In this document: positions 51,547 through 60,135 of the stretch, in pieces | Layout of the letters: the number at the start of each line of letters is the position of its first letter | Numbering within the stretch: position 1 is the first letter of the stretch | NCBI RefSeq assembly: GCF_900113315.1 | Contig: NZ_FOZG01000001.1 | Span: forward strand, 1,612,001-1,676,000 | Direction of reading: 5' to 3' | DNA length: 64,000 nucleotides | From: Sphingomonas jatrophae | Lineage (GTDB): Bacteria > Pseudomonadota > Alphaproteobacteria > Sphingomonadales > Sphingomonadaceae | Made by a program: the position numbers and the translations under genes | Notes under the pieces: model-generated | Told to the model about the DNA's origin: nothing | Seen by the model: the letters and a program-made list of their open reading frames with translations, nothing else | Databases searched by the model: none

Positions 51547-52277
51547 ACCCGCTGGATTTCTCCGGCAAGCGCGTCCTCGTCGTCGGCGGCTCGAGCGGGA
51601 TCGGCAACGGCATTGCCCAGTCGTTCCGCCAGGCCGGTGCCGACGTCCATGTCTGGGGCACGCGCCCGGATGCGGCCAATTATGCGGGGGAGGAGGGCTC
51701 CGACCTTGCCGGGCTCGGCTACACGCAGGTCGACGTCTCCTCCACCGAGGCATTGCTGGCAGCGCCCGCACCGTTCGAGACGCTGGACGTGCTCGTGCTG
51801 TCGCAGGGCACCGTCCTCTACAAGCGGCAGGAGTTCGCGCCCGAGGGGTGGGACAAGGTGATGGCGATCAACGTCGACAGCGTGATGCACATCGCCCAGC
51901 GCTTTCACGGCCACCTCAAGGCGAATGGCGGCAGCGTGATCGTGGTTAGCTCGGTCGCGGCCTACCGGGCGACGATGGGCAATCCGGCTTATGCCGCGTC
52001 CAAGGCGGCAGCGGTAGCGCTGGTGCGGACGCTGGGTCAGGCGTGGGCGCCGGACGGCATCCGCGTCAACGGTTTCGCGCCGAGCCTCGTCGAGACCAAG
52101 CTGACGCGCGTCACGACGGATCATCCGGAGCGGCGCGAGAAGGCGCTCGCCAAGATCCCGCTCGGCCGCTTCGGCACGATCGACGAGATGGCGGGTGTCG
52201 CGCTGTTCCTGGCGTCTCCGCTCGCCGGATATGTCTGCGGCCAGACGATCGTCGTCGACGGCGGCCTTACCCTCTAG
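51543..52277 (+). CDS. SDR family oxidoreductase
   Basis: 244 aa classical short-chain dehydrogenase with cofactor motif GGSSGIGNGIA (15-25), catalytic Ser137, Tyr150 and Lys154 (NPAYAASKAAA), and the C-terminal GYVCGQTIVVDGGLTL. It probably interconverts a hydroxy and oxo group on the intermediate handled by the kinase and dehydrogenase on each side. Starts within the kinase stop codon (ATGA), 15 bases before the dehydrogenase gene. Confidence 0.87.
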   Translation: MNPLDFSGKRVLVVGGSSGIGNGIAQSFRQAGADVHVWGTRPDAANYAGEEGSDLAGLGYTQVDVSSTEALLAAPAPFETLDVLVLSQGTVLYKRQEFAPEGWDKVMAINVDSVMHIAQRFHGHLKANGGSVIVVSSVAAYRATMGNPAYAASKAAAVALVRTLGQAWAPDGIRVNGFAPSLVETKLTRVTTDHPERREKALAKIPLGRFGTIDEMAGVALFLASPLAGYVCGQTIVVDGGLTL

Positions 52278-52292
52278 CGATCGGTCAAGCGC

Positions 52293-53522
52293 ATGGATTT
52301 CGACTATTCGGACAAGGTGAAGGCGCTCCGGGCCAAGCTCGAGGCGTTCATGGATGCGCACGTCTATCCGATCGAGCGCGAGAAATATCATTGGGAGCAT
52401 GATCCCGCCCACCAGTGGGTGCCGTGGCCGGGCGTGGAGGACATCAAGGCCAAGGCGCGCGAGGCGGGGCTGTGGAACCTGTTCCTGCCGCACGAATATG
52501 GCGCGTGGAGCCCCGGGCTCACCAATCTCGAATATGCGCCGCTGGCTGAGATGATGGGCCGCGTGTTCGGCGCGTCGGAGCTGTTCAACTGCTCGGCGCC
52601 CGATACCGGCAACATGGAGGTGCTCGCCCGCTACGGCTCGCCGGAGCAGCAGGAGCGGTGGCTGAAGCCGCTGCTGGCCGGCGAGATCCGCAGCGCCTAT
52701 GCGATGACGGAGCCGGATGTCGCCTCGTCCGATGCCACCAACGTCTCCACCACGATCGAGCGGGATGGCGACGAATACGTCATCAACGGCAGCAAATGGT
52801 GGATTTCGGGGATGATGGATCCCCGGCTGAAGGTGCTGATCGTCCTCGGCAAGACCGCCTCTGCCGATCGCCCCCGGCACCAGCAGCATACCCAGATCCT
52901 CGTGCCCCGCGATGCGCCCGGCGTCGAGGTGGTGCGTCCGCTGACGGTGATCGGTTCGCTCCATTCGCCCGGTGGACATGTCGAGATGCGGCTGACCGAT
53001 GTGCGCGTGCCTGCCGAGAACGTGATCCTGGGCGAGGGGCGGGGGTTCGAGATCGCGCAGGGGCGGCTCGGCCCCGGTCGCATCCACCATTGCATGCGGC
53101 TGATCGGCCAGGCGCAGCGTGCGCTGGAATATATGTCGGCGCGGGTGAACGAGCGCGTGGCCTTCGGTCGCAAGCTCGCGGATCAGGGCAGCATCCGCCA
53201 GGATGTCGCGCGATCCTTCTGCGAGATCGAGCAGGCTCGGCTGCTGACGCTCAAGGCGGCGGACGCGATGGACCGGCATGGCAACAAGGTGGCCAAGGAC
53301 CTGATCGCCGCGATCAAGGTGGTGGCGCCGCAGATGGCGCAGACCGTCGCCGATCGTGCGATGCAGGCGTTCGGCGGCATGGGCGTGAGCGATGACACGC
53401 CCATCGCCGGCATCTTCGCGACGGCGCGCTACATCCGCCTCGCCGACGGGCCGGACGAGGTCCACATGGCGCAGCTCGGCAAGATGAAGATCGCCGAATA
53501 TGCCGGAGCGCCGAAGCGGTGA
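52293..53522 (+). CDS. Acyl-CoA dehydrogenase, ACAD10/11-like (LvaC-like)
   Basis: 409 aa acyl-CoA dehydrogenase of the ACAD10/ACAD11 branch. Branch-specific features are [19 protein letters not shown] in the FAD region, the [19 protein letters not shown] insertion and the C-terminal [11 protein letters not shown] with acid residues in place of the EGT motif. In mammals and in LvaC-type systems these enzymes remove phosphate from a 4-phosphoacyl-CoA made by the partner kinase, giving an enoyl-CoA, rather than carrying out normal dehydrogenation. The upstream APH kinase supports that reading. GTG of the following MFS gene overlaps its stop. Confidence 0.87.
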   Translation: MDFDYSDKVKALRAKLEAFMDAHVYPIEREKYHWEHDPAHQWVPWPGVEDIKAKAREAGLWNLFLPHEYGAWSPGLTNLEYAPLAEMMGRVFGASELFNCSAPDTGNMEVLARYGSPEQQERWLKPLLAGEIRSAYAMTEPDVASSDATNVSTTIERDGDEYVINGSKWWISGMMDPRLKVLIVLGKTASADRPRHQQHTQILVPRDAPGVEVVRPLTVIGSLHSPGGHVEMRLTDVRVPAENVILGEGRGFEIAQGRLGPGRIHHCMRLIGQAQRALEYMSARVNERVAFGRKLADQGSIRQDVARSFCEIEQARLLTLKAADAMDRHGNKVAKDLIAAIKVVAPQMAQTVADRAMQAFGGMGVSDDTPIAGIFATARYIRLADGPDEVHMAQLGKMKIAEYAGAPKR

Positions 53523-54838
53523 GCGTTGCGGCGGAGGATGCTTCGCCAAGGGGCGGCGCCGGTGCCTGGTGGATGGTCGCGGTGCTGTTCGCGATGTACG
53601 TCTTCTCGTGGCTCGACCGGCTGATCGTGTCGATGCTGGTGACGCCGCTGAAGGCCGACCTCGGCTTGAGCGACGTGCAGATCAGCATGATCACCTCCAC
53701 GTCCTTCGCCTTCTTCTACGCGCTGTTCGGCCTGCCGCTCGGCTGGGCGGCGGATCGCCTGTCGCGCCGCTGGCTGATCTTCGGCGGGGTTCTCACCTGG
53801 GCGGCGGCGACCATCGCCTGCGGCTATGCGCGCAGCTTCGAGGCGCTGCTGATCGCGCGCATCTTCGTGGGGGCAGGTGAGGCGGCGCTGCTGCCGGCGG
53901 CCTATTCGCTGATCGCCGACGCCTTCCCGCGCGATCGGCTGGCGCTGCCCACGTCGGTCTTCCAGATGGCGGGCAAGGTGGGTTCGGCGACGGCCTTCGG
54001 CTTCGGCGGCCTCGCCATCGCCTTCGCCACGGCGCGGAGCGGCATTTCCCTGCCGCTGCATGGGCCGGCCCAGCCGTGGCAACTCGTCATGATGATGGTG
54101 GGCCTGCCGGGTTTCCTGCTCGCCTTTCTCGTCTTCACCTTCCGCGAGCCGGCCCGTCGCGGCGTGGCGCCGGTGCAGGCCGGATCAGGTGCCTTCGCCG
54201 GCTTCCTGCGGGAGAATAAGCGCCTGATCCTGTTGATGCTGGTCGGCACCTCCGCCCTGTCGATCTGCGGCTATTCGATGACCAACTGGGTGCCCGCGCT
54301 GATCGAGCGGCGCTACGGCCTGACGCCGGCTTCCTACGGGCTGTTGCTGTCGGTGACCAACCTCGTCGCCGCGGGATCGCTGGTGGTGAGCGGGAGCGTC
54401 GTCGACCGGCTCTACCGGGGCGGCATGGATGATGCGCATCTGCGCTTCTACAGCTGGCTGATCGCAGGCGTCTTCCCGATCATCCTGCTGACCTTCTTCG
54501 CGCCCAGCGTGTGGCTGTTCCTCGTCGGATACGGGATCATCCAGTTCATCACCGTGCCTTTCATGGTCTATGTCTCGGCCATCGTCGGCCTGCTCGCACC
54601 CAGTGACATCCGGGCGCGGCTGCTGGCGATGTTCCTGTTCGTCTTCACCCTGCTTGGCTTGGGCGCCGGGCCCGCCATCGTCGCCCTGCTGACCGACAAG
54701 GTGTTCGCCAACGAGGCGCAGCTGGATCGCTCGCTGGCGATCGTCGTGACCGCGGGCGCCATGACCGCCTTCGTCGCTTTCCGTCTCGCTCTCCGTCACC
54801 TCGCGCCCGCCGTCGCGCGGATGCGCGCCATCCGATAA
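53519..54838 (+). CDS. MFS transporter, spinster-like (copy 2)
   Basis: 439 aa twelve-segment inner-membrane carrier related to the protein at 17831-19159 (shared [19 protein letters not shown] / DRYL-type first loop and LADRLSRRW-like 2-3 loop: [12 protein letters not shown]). GTG start overlaps the dehydrogenase stop (GTGA). It is followed after 12 bases by the acyl-CoA ligase gene, so transport and activation of the same acid are plausible. Substrate unknown. Confidence 0.88.
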   Translation: MSVAAEDASPRGGAGAWWMVAVLFAMYVFSWLDRLIVSMLVTPLKADLGLSDVQISMITSTSFAFFYALFGLPLGWAADRLSRRWLIFGGVLTWAAATIACGYARSFEALLIARIFVGAGEAALLPAAYSLIADAFPRDRLALPTSVFQMAGKVGSATAFGFGGLAIAFATARSGISLPLHGPAQPWQLVMMMVGLPGFLLAFLVFTFREPARRGVAPVQAGSGAFAGFLRENKRLILLMLVGTSALSICGYSMTNWVPALIERRYGLTPASYGLLLSVTNLVAAGSLVVSGSVVDRLYRGGMDDAHLRFYSWLIAGVFPIILLTFFAPSVWLFLVGYGIIQFITVPFMVYVSAIVGLLAPSDIRARLLAMFLFVFTLLGLGAGPAIVALLTDKVFANEAQLDRSLAIVVTAGAMTAFVAFRLALRHLAPAVARMRAIR

Positions 54839-54850
54839 GGATCGCTTCCG

Positions 54851-56386
54851 ATGTCGCTTACCGTCACCGGCATTCCCCTCGACCAGCGAGGCAGCCTCGC
54901 GCTGGCCGACGACCGGATGCGCTATTCTTGGGCGGCGCTCGATTCGGTGCTGAACCGGGCGATCAACGCGATGGCTGCGCTCGACTTCCCGCAGGCGAGG
55001 CGGGTGGCGGTGTTCGCGCCCAATGCGGCGGAGACGGTGATCGCCTATCTGGCCGGGCTGGAGGCGGGCGTTTCCACCGCGCCGGTGAGCTATCACCTGA
55101 ATGCGGACGAGCTTGGCTATATCCTCGGCATCGCTCAGGCAGGCGCGCTGTTCGTCGGACCGGAAACGGTGGAAACGGGGCTCGCCGCGGCACGCAGGGC
55201 CGGCATCGCAGTGGTGATCGGGTGGCGATGCCCGCCAACGGAAGGGATTACCCCTTGGGAGGATTGGCTGGCGGCTGCGGCGGATACCGCACCGGCGGCG
55301 GATGCAAGGCCGCTGCCGCATCTGCACTTCACCTCCGGCACGACGGGCAAGCCCAAGGCGACCGAGACGCCGCCCGGCTATTTCCCGCCGGCCGAGAACA
55401 TGGAGTCGTTCGTCGCCATCCTGCGCACCCGCGCAACGCCGTCGCCCGGCCTGGTCGTGGGGCCGCTCTACCATACCGGCCCCTTGACGATGGTGCGCAG
55501 CATGGCGGGCGGCAGCGCGCTGGTGGTGATGGAGCATTTCGATCCGGAAGAGGCGCTCCGGATCGTCGAGCAGGAACGGATCGCAGGCTCGGTCATGGTG
55601 CCGACGCACTTCCAGCGGCTGCTGGCTCTGCCGGAGGAGGTGCGGGCGCGCTACGACGTGTCGAGCATGCGCCGCCTTGCGCACACCGGTGCCGCCTGCC
55701 CACCACAGGTGAAACGGGCGATGATCGATTGGTTCGGGCCGGTGCTGGTCGAGGCCTATGGCGGCACCGAGGCGGGCACCACGCACTCGATCACCTCGGA
55801 CCAATGGCTGCGCAAGCCCGGCTCGGTCGGCCGGGCGGTCGCGCCGCTGGAGACGGTGGTGATCGGCGCGGACGGACAGCCGCTCGGGCCCAACGAGGTA
55901 GGCCAGCTCTACGTCCGCGATCCGAGCGGCCGCGGCATCGTCTATCACGGCGATCCGGAGAAGACGGCCGGGGCGCACATCGCGCCCGGCGTCTTCACTC
56001 TCGGCGAGATGGGCTATGTGGACGAGGACGGCTACGTCTTCATCACCGATCGTGTCTCGGACATGATCGTCTCGGGCGGCGTCAACATCTATCCAGCCGA
56101 GGCGGAGCACATCCTGCTGCAGCATCCAGGCGTGGCGGACGTGGCCGTGATCGGCGTGCCGAACGCCGACATGGGCGAGGAGGCGAAAGCGCTGGTGGTG
56201 CCGCGCGATCCCGCCGCGCCGCCATCTGCCGACGACCTGCGGCGCTTCTGCCGCGATCATCTCGCCGGCTTCAAATGTCCGCGCAGTTTCGACATGGTCG
56301 CAGATCTCGGCCGCAATGTGATGGGCAAGGTCAACAAGCGTGAACTGCGCCGGCCTTATTGGCCGTCCGACCGCACGATCGGCTGA
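54851..56386 (+). CDS. AMP-forming acyl-CoA synthetase
   Basis: 511 aa ANL-superfamily ligase that activates a carboxylic acid with ATP and CoA. The ATP loop is HFTSGTTGKPKA (about 158-169), followed by YGGTEAGTTH, GEMGYVDEDGYVFITDR, the hinge DMIVSGGVNIYPAE and the C-terminal catalytic Lys in GRNVMGKVNKREL. It is shorter than fatty-acyl-CoA ligases, like those for cyclic or aromatic acids. It is the last gene of the 50530-56386 operon, in front of the TetR gene, and likely starts CoA-dependent breakdown of the substrate or a side chain. Confidence 0.91.
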   Translation: MSLTVTGIPLDQRGSLALADDRMRYSWAALDSVLNRAINAMAALDFPQARRVAVFAPNAAETVIAYLAGLEAGVSTAPVSYHLNADELGYILGIAQAGALFVGPETVETGLAAARRAGIAVVIGWRCPPTEGITPWEDWLAAAADTAPAADARPLPHLHFTSGTTGKPKATETPPGYFPPAENMESFVAILRTRATPSPGLVVGPLYHTGPLTMVRSMAGGSALVVMEHFDPEEALRIVEQERIAGSVMVPTHFQRLLALPEEVRARYDVSSMRRLAHTGAACPPQVKRAMIDWFGPVLVEAYGGTEAGTTHSITSDQWLRKPGSVGRAVAPLETVVIGADGQPLGPNEVGQLYVRDPSGRGIVYHGDPEKTAGAHIAPGVFTLGEMGYVDEDGYVFITDRVSDMIVSGGVNIYPAEAEHILLQHPGVADVAVIGVPNADMGEEAKALVVPRDPAAPPSADDLRRFCRDHLAGFKCPRSFDMVADLGRNVMGKVNKRELRRPYWPSDRTIG

Positions 56387-56452
56387 GCGCTGCTTGACGC
56401 GGTCAGGGCGACGTGCAGAGTCGCCCTCGCGTTGTAATGCGGGTGGTCGAGT

Positions 56453-57121
56453 TTGAACGAACTGATCGAGAAGTCCCTGACCTATGCCAGCCCGGCGATC
56501 CTCGCACGCCGCCGGCGCATCCTCGAGGAAACGCGCGCGCTGATCGAGGAACAGGGGATCAGCAACTTCAGCATGAACGAGTTGTGCAAGCGGGCGGACG
56601 TCGCCAAGCGCACGCTCTACAACGCCTTCCAGACGCGCGAACGGCTGATCGCGGCCGCCATTCAGGAATACTTCCTCGAATATCTCGGCCGCATCACCTA
56701 CAAGAGCCAGCCGGGCACCCTGCAGCGGAACATCGAGCGGATCGTTGCCGTCGGCCGCCGCAACCGCAAGATCCGGAACTACATTCGCGCGATCATGGCG
56801 GTCTATTTCAGCCCGGATGTGAATTCCGACATCTGGAACGCGATGCATTCGGTCGCGGTGGAATCCAACCTCGAATGGATCCGCAATCTGGCGCGTCGCC
56901 GCCAGTTGCAGCCGTGGGTGGATGTGGATGGGCTGGCGAACGACATCGTGCGCTACGAATATGCCACCATCCACGATTGGGCCCGCGGCCTGCTGCAGGA
57001 CGATCAGCTCGTGCCGCGTCTGGTGAACAGCTATCTCACCTTCATGGCAGGCGCGACGCGCGGCGCGGCGCGGGACGAGATCGTCGCCGAATTGCGCGAG
57101 AGGGAGGGTGGGGCCGCCTAA
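56453..57121 (+). CDS. TetR family transcriptional regulator (second)
   Basis: 222 aa TetR-type regulator with helix-turn-helix at about 39-59 (FSMNELCKRADVAKRTLYNA) and a long helical effector domain. The only start before the DNA-binding helix is TTG at 56453, since an in-frame stop lies at 56435-56437, so the start is less certain. Palindrome site 10 begins three bases after its stop, directly in front of the crotonase gene. It is the best local candidate for the protein that binds the recurring palindrome, though nothing in the sequence proves this. Confidence 0.82.
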   Translation: MNELIEKSLTYASPAILARRRRILEETRALIEEQGISNFSMNELCKRADVAKRTLYNAFQTRERLIAAAIQEYFLEYLGRITYKSQPGTLQRNIERIVAVGRRNRKIRNYIRAIMAVYFSPDVNSDIWNAMHSVAVESNLEWIRNLARRRQLQPWVDVDGLANDIVRYEYATIHDWARGLLQDDQLVPRLVNSYLTFMAGATRGAARDEIVAELREREGGAA

Positions 57122-57123
57122 AT

Positions 57124-57139
57124 CTGCACCGATGTGCAG
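57124..57139. promoter_or_regulatory. Regulon palindrome, site 10 (CTGCAC-CGAT-GTGCAG)
   Basis: Perfect consensus palindrome with 6-base arms and further matching flanks (AAAT before, TTTA after). TTGAGC (57146-57151), 17 bases, TAGCAT (57169-57174) forms the promoter of the crotonase/flavin reductase operon, with the palindrome just upstream of the -35. Confidence 0.78.
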
Positions 57140-57198
57140 TTTATGTTGAGCGGCGCGCTCGCCTGATCTAGCATCCGCCCAGCCAGGAGGAGGATGAC

Positions 57199-58002
57199 AT
57201 GGTTGAGGGCGCACCGGCATTGCTGGTCGAGCGGGACGCGAACGACATCGTCGTCGTGACGCTCAACCGCCGTCAGGCGGTCAATTCCGTATCGTTCGAA
57301 ATGTGGGAGCTGTTCGGCGAGGCGCTGGACCGGCTGGAGCGCGACACGCCCGCACGCGGGCTGATCGTGACGGGCGCCGGCGGCTTCTTCTGCATCGGCG
57401 GCGACGTCAAGCTGCCGCCGGCCCGCGGGGAGGGGGCGCTTGCTCCTGCGACCCGGCTGGAGATGGGGCAGCGCATCGTGGCGCGGCTGCGCCGCCTGCC
57501 GATGCCGGTGATCGCGGCGGTGGAAGGCGGTGCGTTCGGCATCGGCTGGTCGCTGGCGCTCGCCTGCGATCTCGTCATCGCAGCCGACGATGCGAAGTTC
57601 GGCGCGCCCTTCATCGATTATGGCACCGTGCCGGACGGCGGCGCGGCCTGGCTGCTGGAGCGGCAGATCGGCCGCTACCGGGCAGCCGAGCTGATCCTGT
57701 CGGGACGGACGATCGATGCCGACGAAGCCGCGCGGCTGGGTCTCGTCAGCCGGATCGTGGCCAGGGGCAGCGCGGTGGCCGAGGCCACGACCTTCCTCGC
57801 CGGCGTGGGGCAGGGCAACCGCCATGCCACGGAACTGGCAAAGCGGCTGCTCAACGGTGCGCAGGAAAGCTCGCTGGAGGCGAGCCACGCGCTCGAACTC
57901 GCTTATTGCGCCATCTGCCAGACGGGCGAGGAGGTGGTGCGCGCGCGCGAGCTGTTCGTGACGAAAGCGGCGGCCGCACGCGCGACCAAGGCGAAGGGCT
58001 GA
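57199..58002 (+). CDS. Enoyl-CoA hydratase/isomerase family protein (crotonase)
   Basis: 267 aa crotonase. Oxyanion loops FFCIGGDVKLPP and GGAFGIGWSLALACD are present, but both hydratase glutamates are missing: Ser118 stands at the first position, Phe138 at the second (FGAPFIDYGTVPDGG), while Asp146 is near. This points to an isomerase or another crotonase reaction rather than hydration. Strong AGGAGGAGG ribosome site. First gene of the operon under site 10, three bases before the flavin reductase gene. Confidence 0.84.
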   Translation: MVEGAPALLVERDANDIVVVTLNRRQAVNSVSFEMWELFGEALDRLERDTPARGLIVTGAGGFFCIGGDVKLPPARGEGALAPATRLEMGQRIVARLRRLPMPVIAAVEGGAFGIGWSLALACDLVIAADDAKFGAPFIDYGTVPDGGAAWLLERQIGRYRAAELILSGRTIDADEAARLGLVSRIVARGSAVAEATTFLAGVGQGNRHATELAKRLLNGAQESSLEASHALELAYCAICQTGEEVVRARELFVTKAAAARATKAKG

Positions 58003-58005
58003 CCC

Positions 58006-58638
58006 ATGCGGTTCGACATGCGCGAGCTGCCGTTCGGCAGCTGCTACAAGATCATGAACTCCACGATCACGCCGCGGCCGATCGCCTGGACGGTGACGCT
58101 GGACGATGCCGGCACCCCCAATGCGGCGCCGCACAGCTTCTTCAACGCGCTGGGCAGCGCGCCGCCGATGGTAGTGCTGGGGCTGATGAAGGTTGGCGGC
58201 GTCGACAAGGACAGTGCCGCCTATATCCGCGCGCGCCGCGACTTCGTCGTGGCGCTGGTGGGCGAGCATGATGCCGAGCGGATGAACCTGACGGCGACCG
58301 ACAGCCCCCGCGGGGTGGACGAGCTGGCCCTGGCAGAGATCGAGACCGCGCCGGCCTCCGTCGTCGCGCCGCCGCTGATCGTCAGCGCGCCGGTCTGCTT
58401 CGAGTGCCGCACCGTCGACCTTCTCGATTATGCCGGCCAGACGGTGGTGATCGCCGAGGTGCTCGTGACGCACATCCGCGACGAGTTCGTCCTCGACGAG
58501 AAGCGCATGCATCTCGACACACCCGCAATGAAGCTGATCGCGCGCACGCACGGCGCGGGCTGGTATCAGCGCGGCAGCGACCAGTTCCAGATGCATCGGT
58601 CGAGCTGGGCCGACCTGCAGGGCGGCGCAGCGGGCTGA
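58006..58638 (+). CDS. Flavin reductase-like FMN-binding protein
   Basis: 210 aa split-barrel flavin-binding protein of the flavin reductase family: ITPRPIAWTVTLDDAGTPNA at the FMN-binding start, APHSFFNALGSAPPMVVLGL, then the NLTATDSPRGVDELALA and HGAGWYQRG regions. It may supply reduced FMN to the luciferase-like enzyme at 27948 or act as a reductase itself. It is closely coupled to the upstream crotonase gene and convergent with the aldehyde dehydrogenase gene. Confidence 0.83.
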   Translation: MRFDMRELPFGSCYKIMNSTITPRPIAWTVTLDDAGTPNAAPHSFFNALGSAPPMVVLGLMKVGGVDKDSAAYIRARRDFVVALVGEHDAERMNLTATDSPRGVDELALAEIETAPASVVAPPLIVSAPVCFECRTVDLLDYAGQTVVIAEVLVTHIRDEFVLDEKRMHLDTPAMKLIARTHGAGWYQRGSDQFQMHRSSWADLQGGAAG

Positions 58639-58662
58639 GCGCCGTCCGCCGCCCCGCGTGGC

Positions 58663-60135
58663 TCAATCCATGCGGATCCAGACGCTCTTGGTGTTCAGAT
58701 AGCTTTCGACATGCTCGAAGCCGCCCTCGCGGCCGAAACCGCTCATCTTGTAGCCGCCGAACGGCACCGACGGATCCATCGCGAAATAATGGTTCACCCA
58801 GATGGTGCCCGCCTTGATGCGGTTGGCGGTGCCGATCGCGCGGGTGATGTCGCGCGTCCACACGCCGCCAGCCAGGCCGAAGCGGCTGGCATTGGCGCGG
58901 GCGATCACCTCCTCCTCGGTGTTGAACGGCATGACGGAGGCGACCGGGCCGAAGATCTCGTCGCGCGCGAGCGCCATGTCGTCCTGGACGTCGGCATAGA
59001 CGGTGGGCGCGACGAAGTGGCCGGTCGCCAGCGCGCCGTCCACCATCCGGGCGCCGCCGGTGACGAGGCGGGCGCCCTCGTCCGGTGCGCGATCGAGGAA
59101 GGATTGCACCCGCGCATATTGCCGCGCGGAGACGAGCGGGCCGACCTGCGTCTCTGCATCGAGGCTGGCGCCCACACGCAATTGCTGCGCAAACTTCGCC
59201 ACGCCCTCCACGACCTCGTCATAGACGGCACGCTGGACGAACAGCCGCGTGCCGGCCGCGCAGACCTGGCCTGAATTGTTGAACACGCCGATGGCGGCGG
59301 CAGGGATGGCGCGGGCGAGATCGGCATCCGCGAAGATGATGTTCGGCGATTTGCCGCCAAGCTCCATCGTCACCCGCTTCACCGTGCCGGCGGAGGCCGC
59401 GATGATCCGCTGCCCCGTCTCGCCCGATCCGGTGAACGTGATCTTGTCCACGCCCGGATGCTCGCTGAGCGCGGCGCCGGTCGCGCCCATGCCCGTGACG
59501 ACGTTGACCACGCCCTTGGGCACACCCGCCTCGAGGCACAATTGCCCGAACCGCAAGGGACTGAGCGATGCATCCTCGGCCGGTTTCAGCACCACGGTGC
59601 AGCCGGCGGCGAGCGCAGGCGCGATCTTCCATGCCGCGCTGAACAGCGGGCCGTTCCAGGGGATGATTGCGCCGACGACGCCGATCGGCTCGCGCACGGT
59701 GTAGGACAGGAGTGATACCGCGGCCGAGTTGGACAGGGTCTGGCCGTGGATCGCGGTGGCCAGGCCGGCGAAGTGGCGGATCGCGCGCACGACGATGTCG
59801 CGCATCGCGCGCGCGGCGGTGATCGGCCGCCCCATCTCCAGCGTGTCGAGCAGCGCCAGCTCCTCGAAGTTCTGCTCGACGAGGTCGGCGAGGCGGAGCA
59901 GCGCCGCCTGGCGCTCGGCCGGCTTGAAGCGGGACCATTCGCCTTCGAGCGCCGCACGCGCGGCGGCCACGGCACGGTCGACGTCGGCGGCATCGCCCAG
60001 TGCGATCTGCGCCAGCACCCCGCCCGTATTCGGATTCAGCGTGGCGAAGGTCTTGCCCGAGGCCGCCTCCACGAACGCGCCGTCGATCAGCAGCCGCTTG
60101 GGCGTGCCGGCAATCAGGGCGGAATGATCGATCAT
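58663..60135 (-). CDS. NAD(P)-dependent aldehyde dehydrogenase
   Basis: 490 aa aldehyde dehydrogenase with IIPWNGPLFSAAWKIAPALA, cofactor motif TFTGSGETGQ, general-base Glu in VTMELGGKSPN, catalytic Cys in NNSGQVCAAGTR, and the C-terminal SVPFGGYKMSGFGREGG. It oxidises an aldehyde to the acid and would follow the PQQ alcohol dehydrogenases. The ATG at 60135 follows AGAAGGA. A diverged fragment of the pntB 3' end lies 41 bases upstream on the same strand, which suggests that in an ancestral arrangement this gene followed a pnt operon. Confidence 0.92.
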   Translation of the reverse strand: MIDHSALIAGTPKRLLIDGAFVEAASGKTFATLNPNTGGVLAQIALGDAADVDRAVAAARAALEGEWSRFKPAERQAALLRLADLVEQNFEELALLDTLEMGRPITAARAMRDIVVRAIRHFAGLATAIHGQTLSNSAAVSLLSYTVREPIGVVGAIIPWNGPLFSAAWKIAPALAAGCTVVLKPAEDASLSPLRFGQLCLEAGVPKGVVNVVTGMGATGAALSEHPGVDKITFTGSGETGQRIIAASAGTVKRVTMELGGKSPNIIFADADLARAIPAAAIGVFNNSGQVCAAGTRLFVQRAVYDEVVEGVAKFAQQLRVGASLDAETQVGPLVSARQYARVQSFLDRAPDEGARLVTGGARMVDGALATGHFVAPTVYADVQDDMALARDEIFGPVASVMPFNTEEEVIARANASRFGLAGGVWTRDITRAIGTANRIKAGTIWVNHYFAMDPSVPFGGYKMSGFGREGGFEHVESYLNTKSVWIRMD

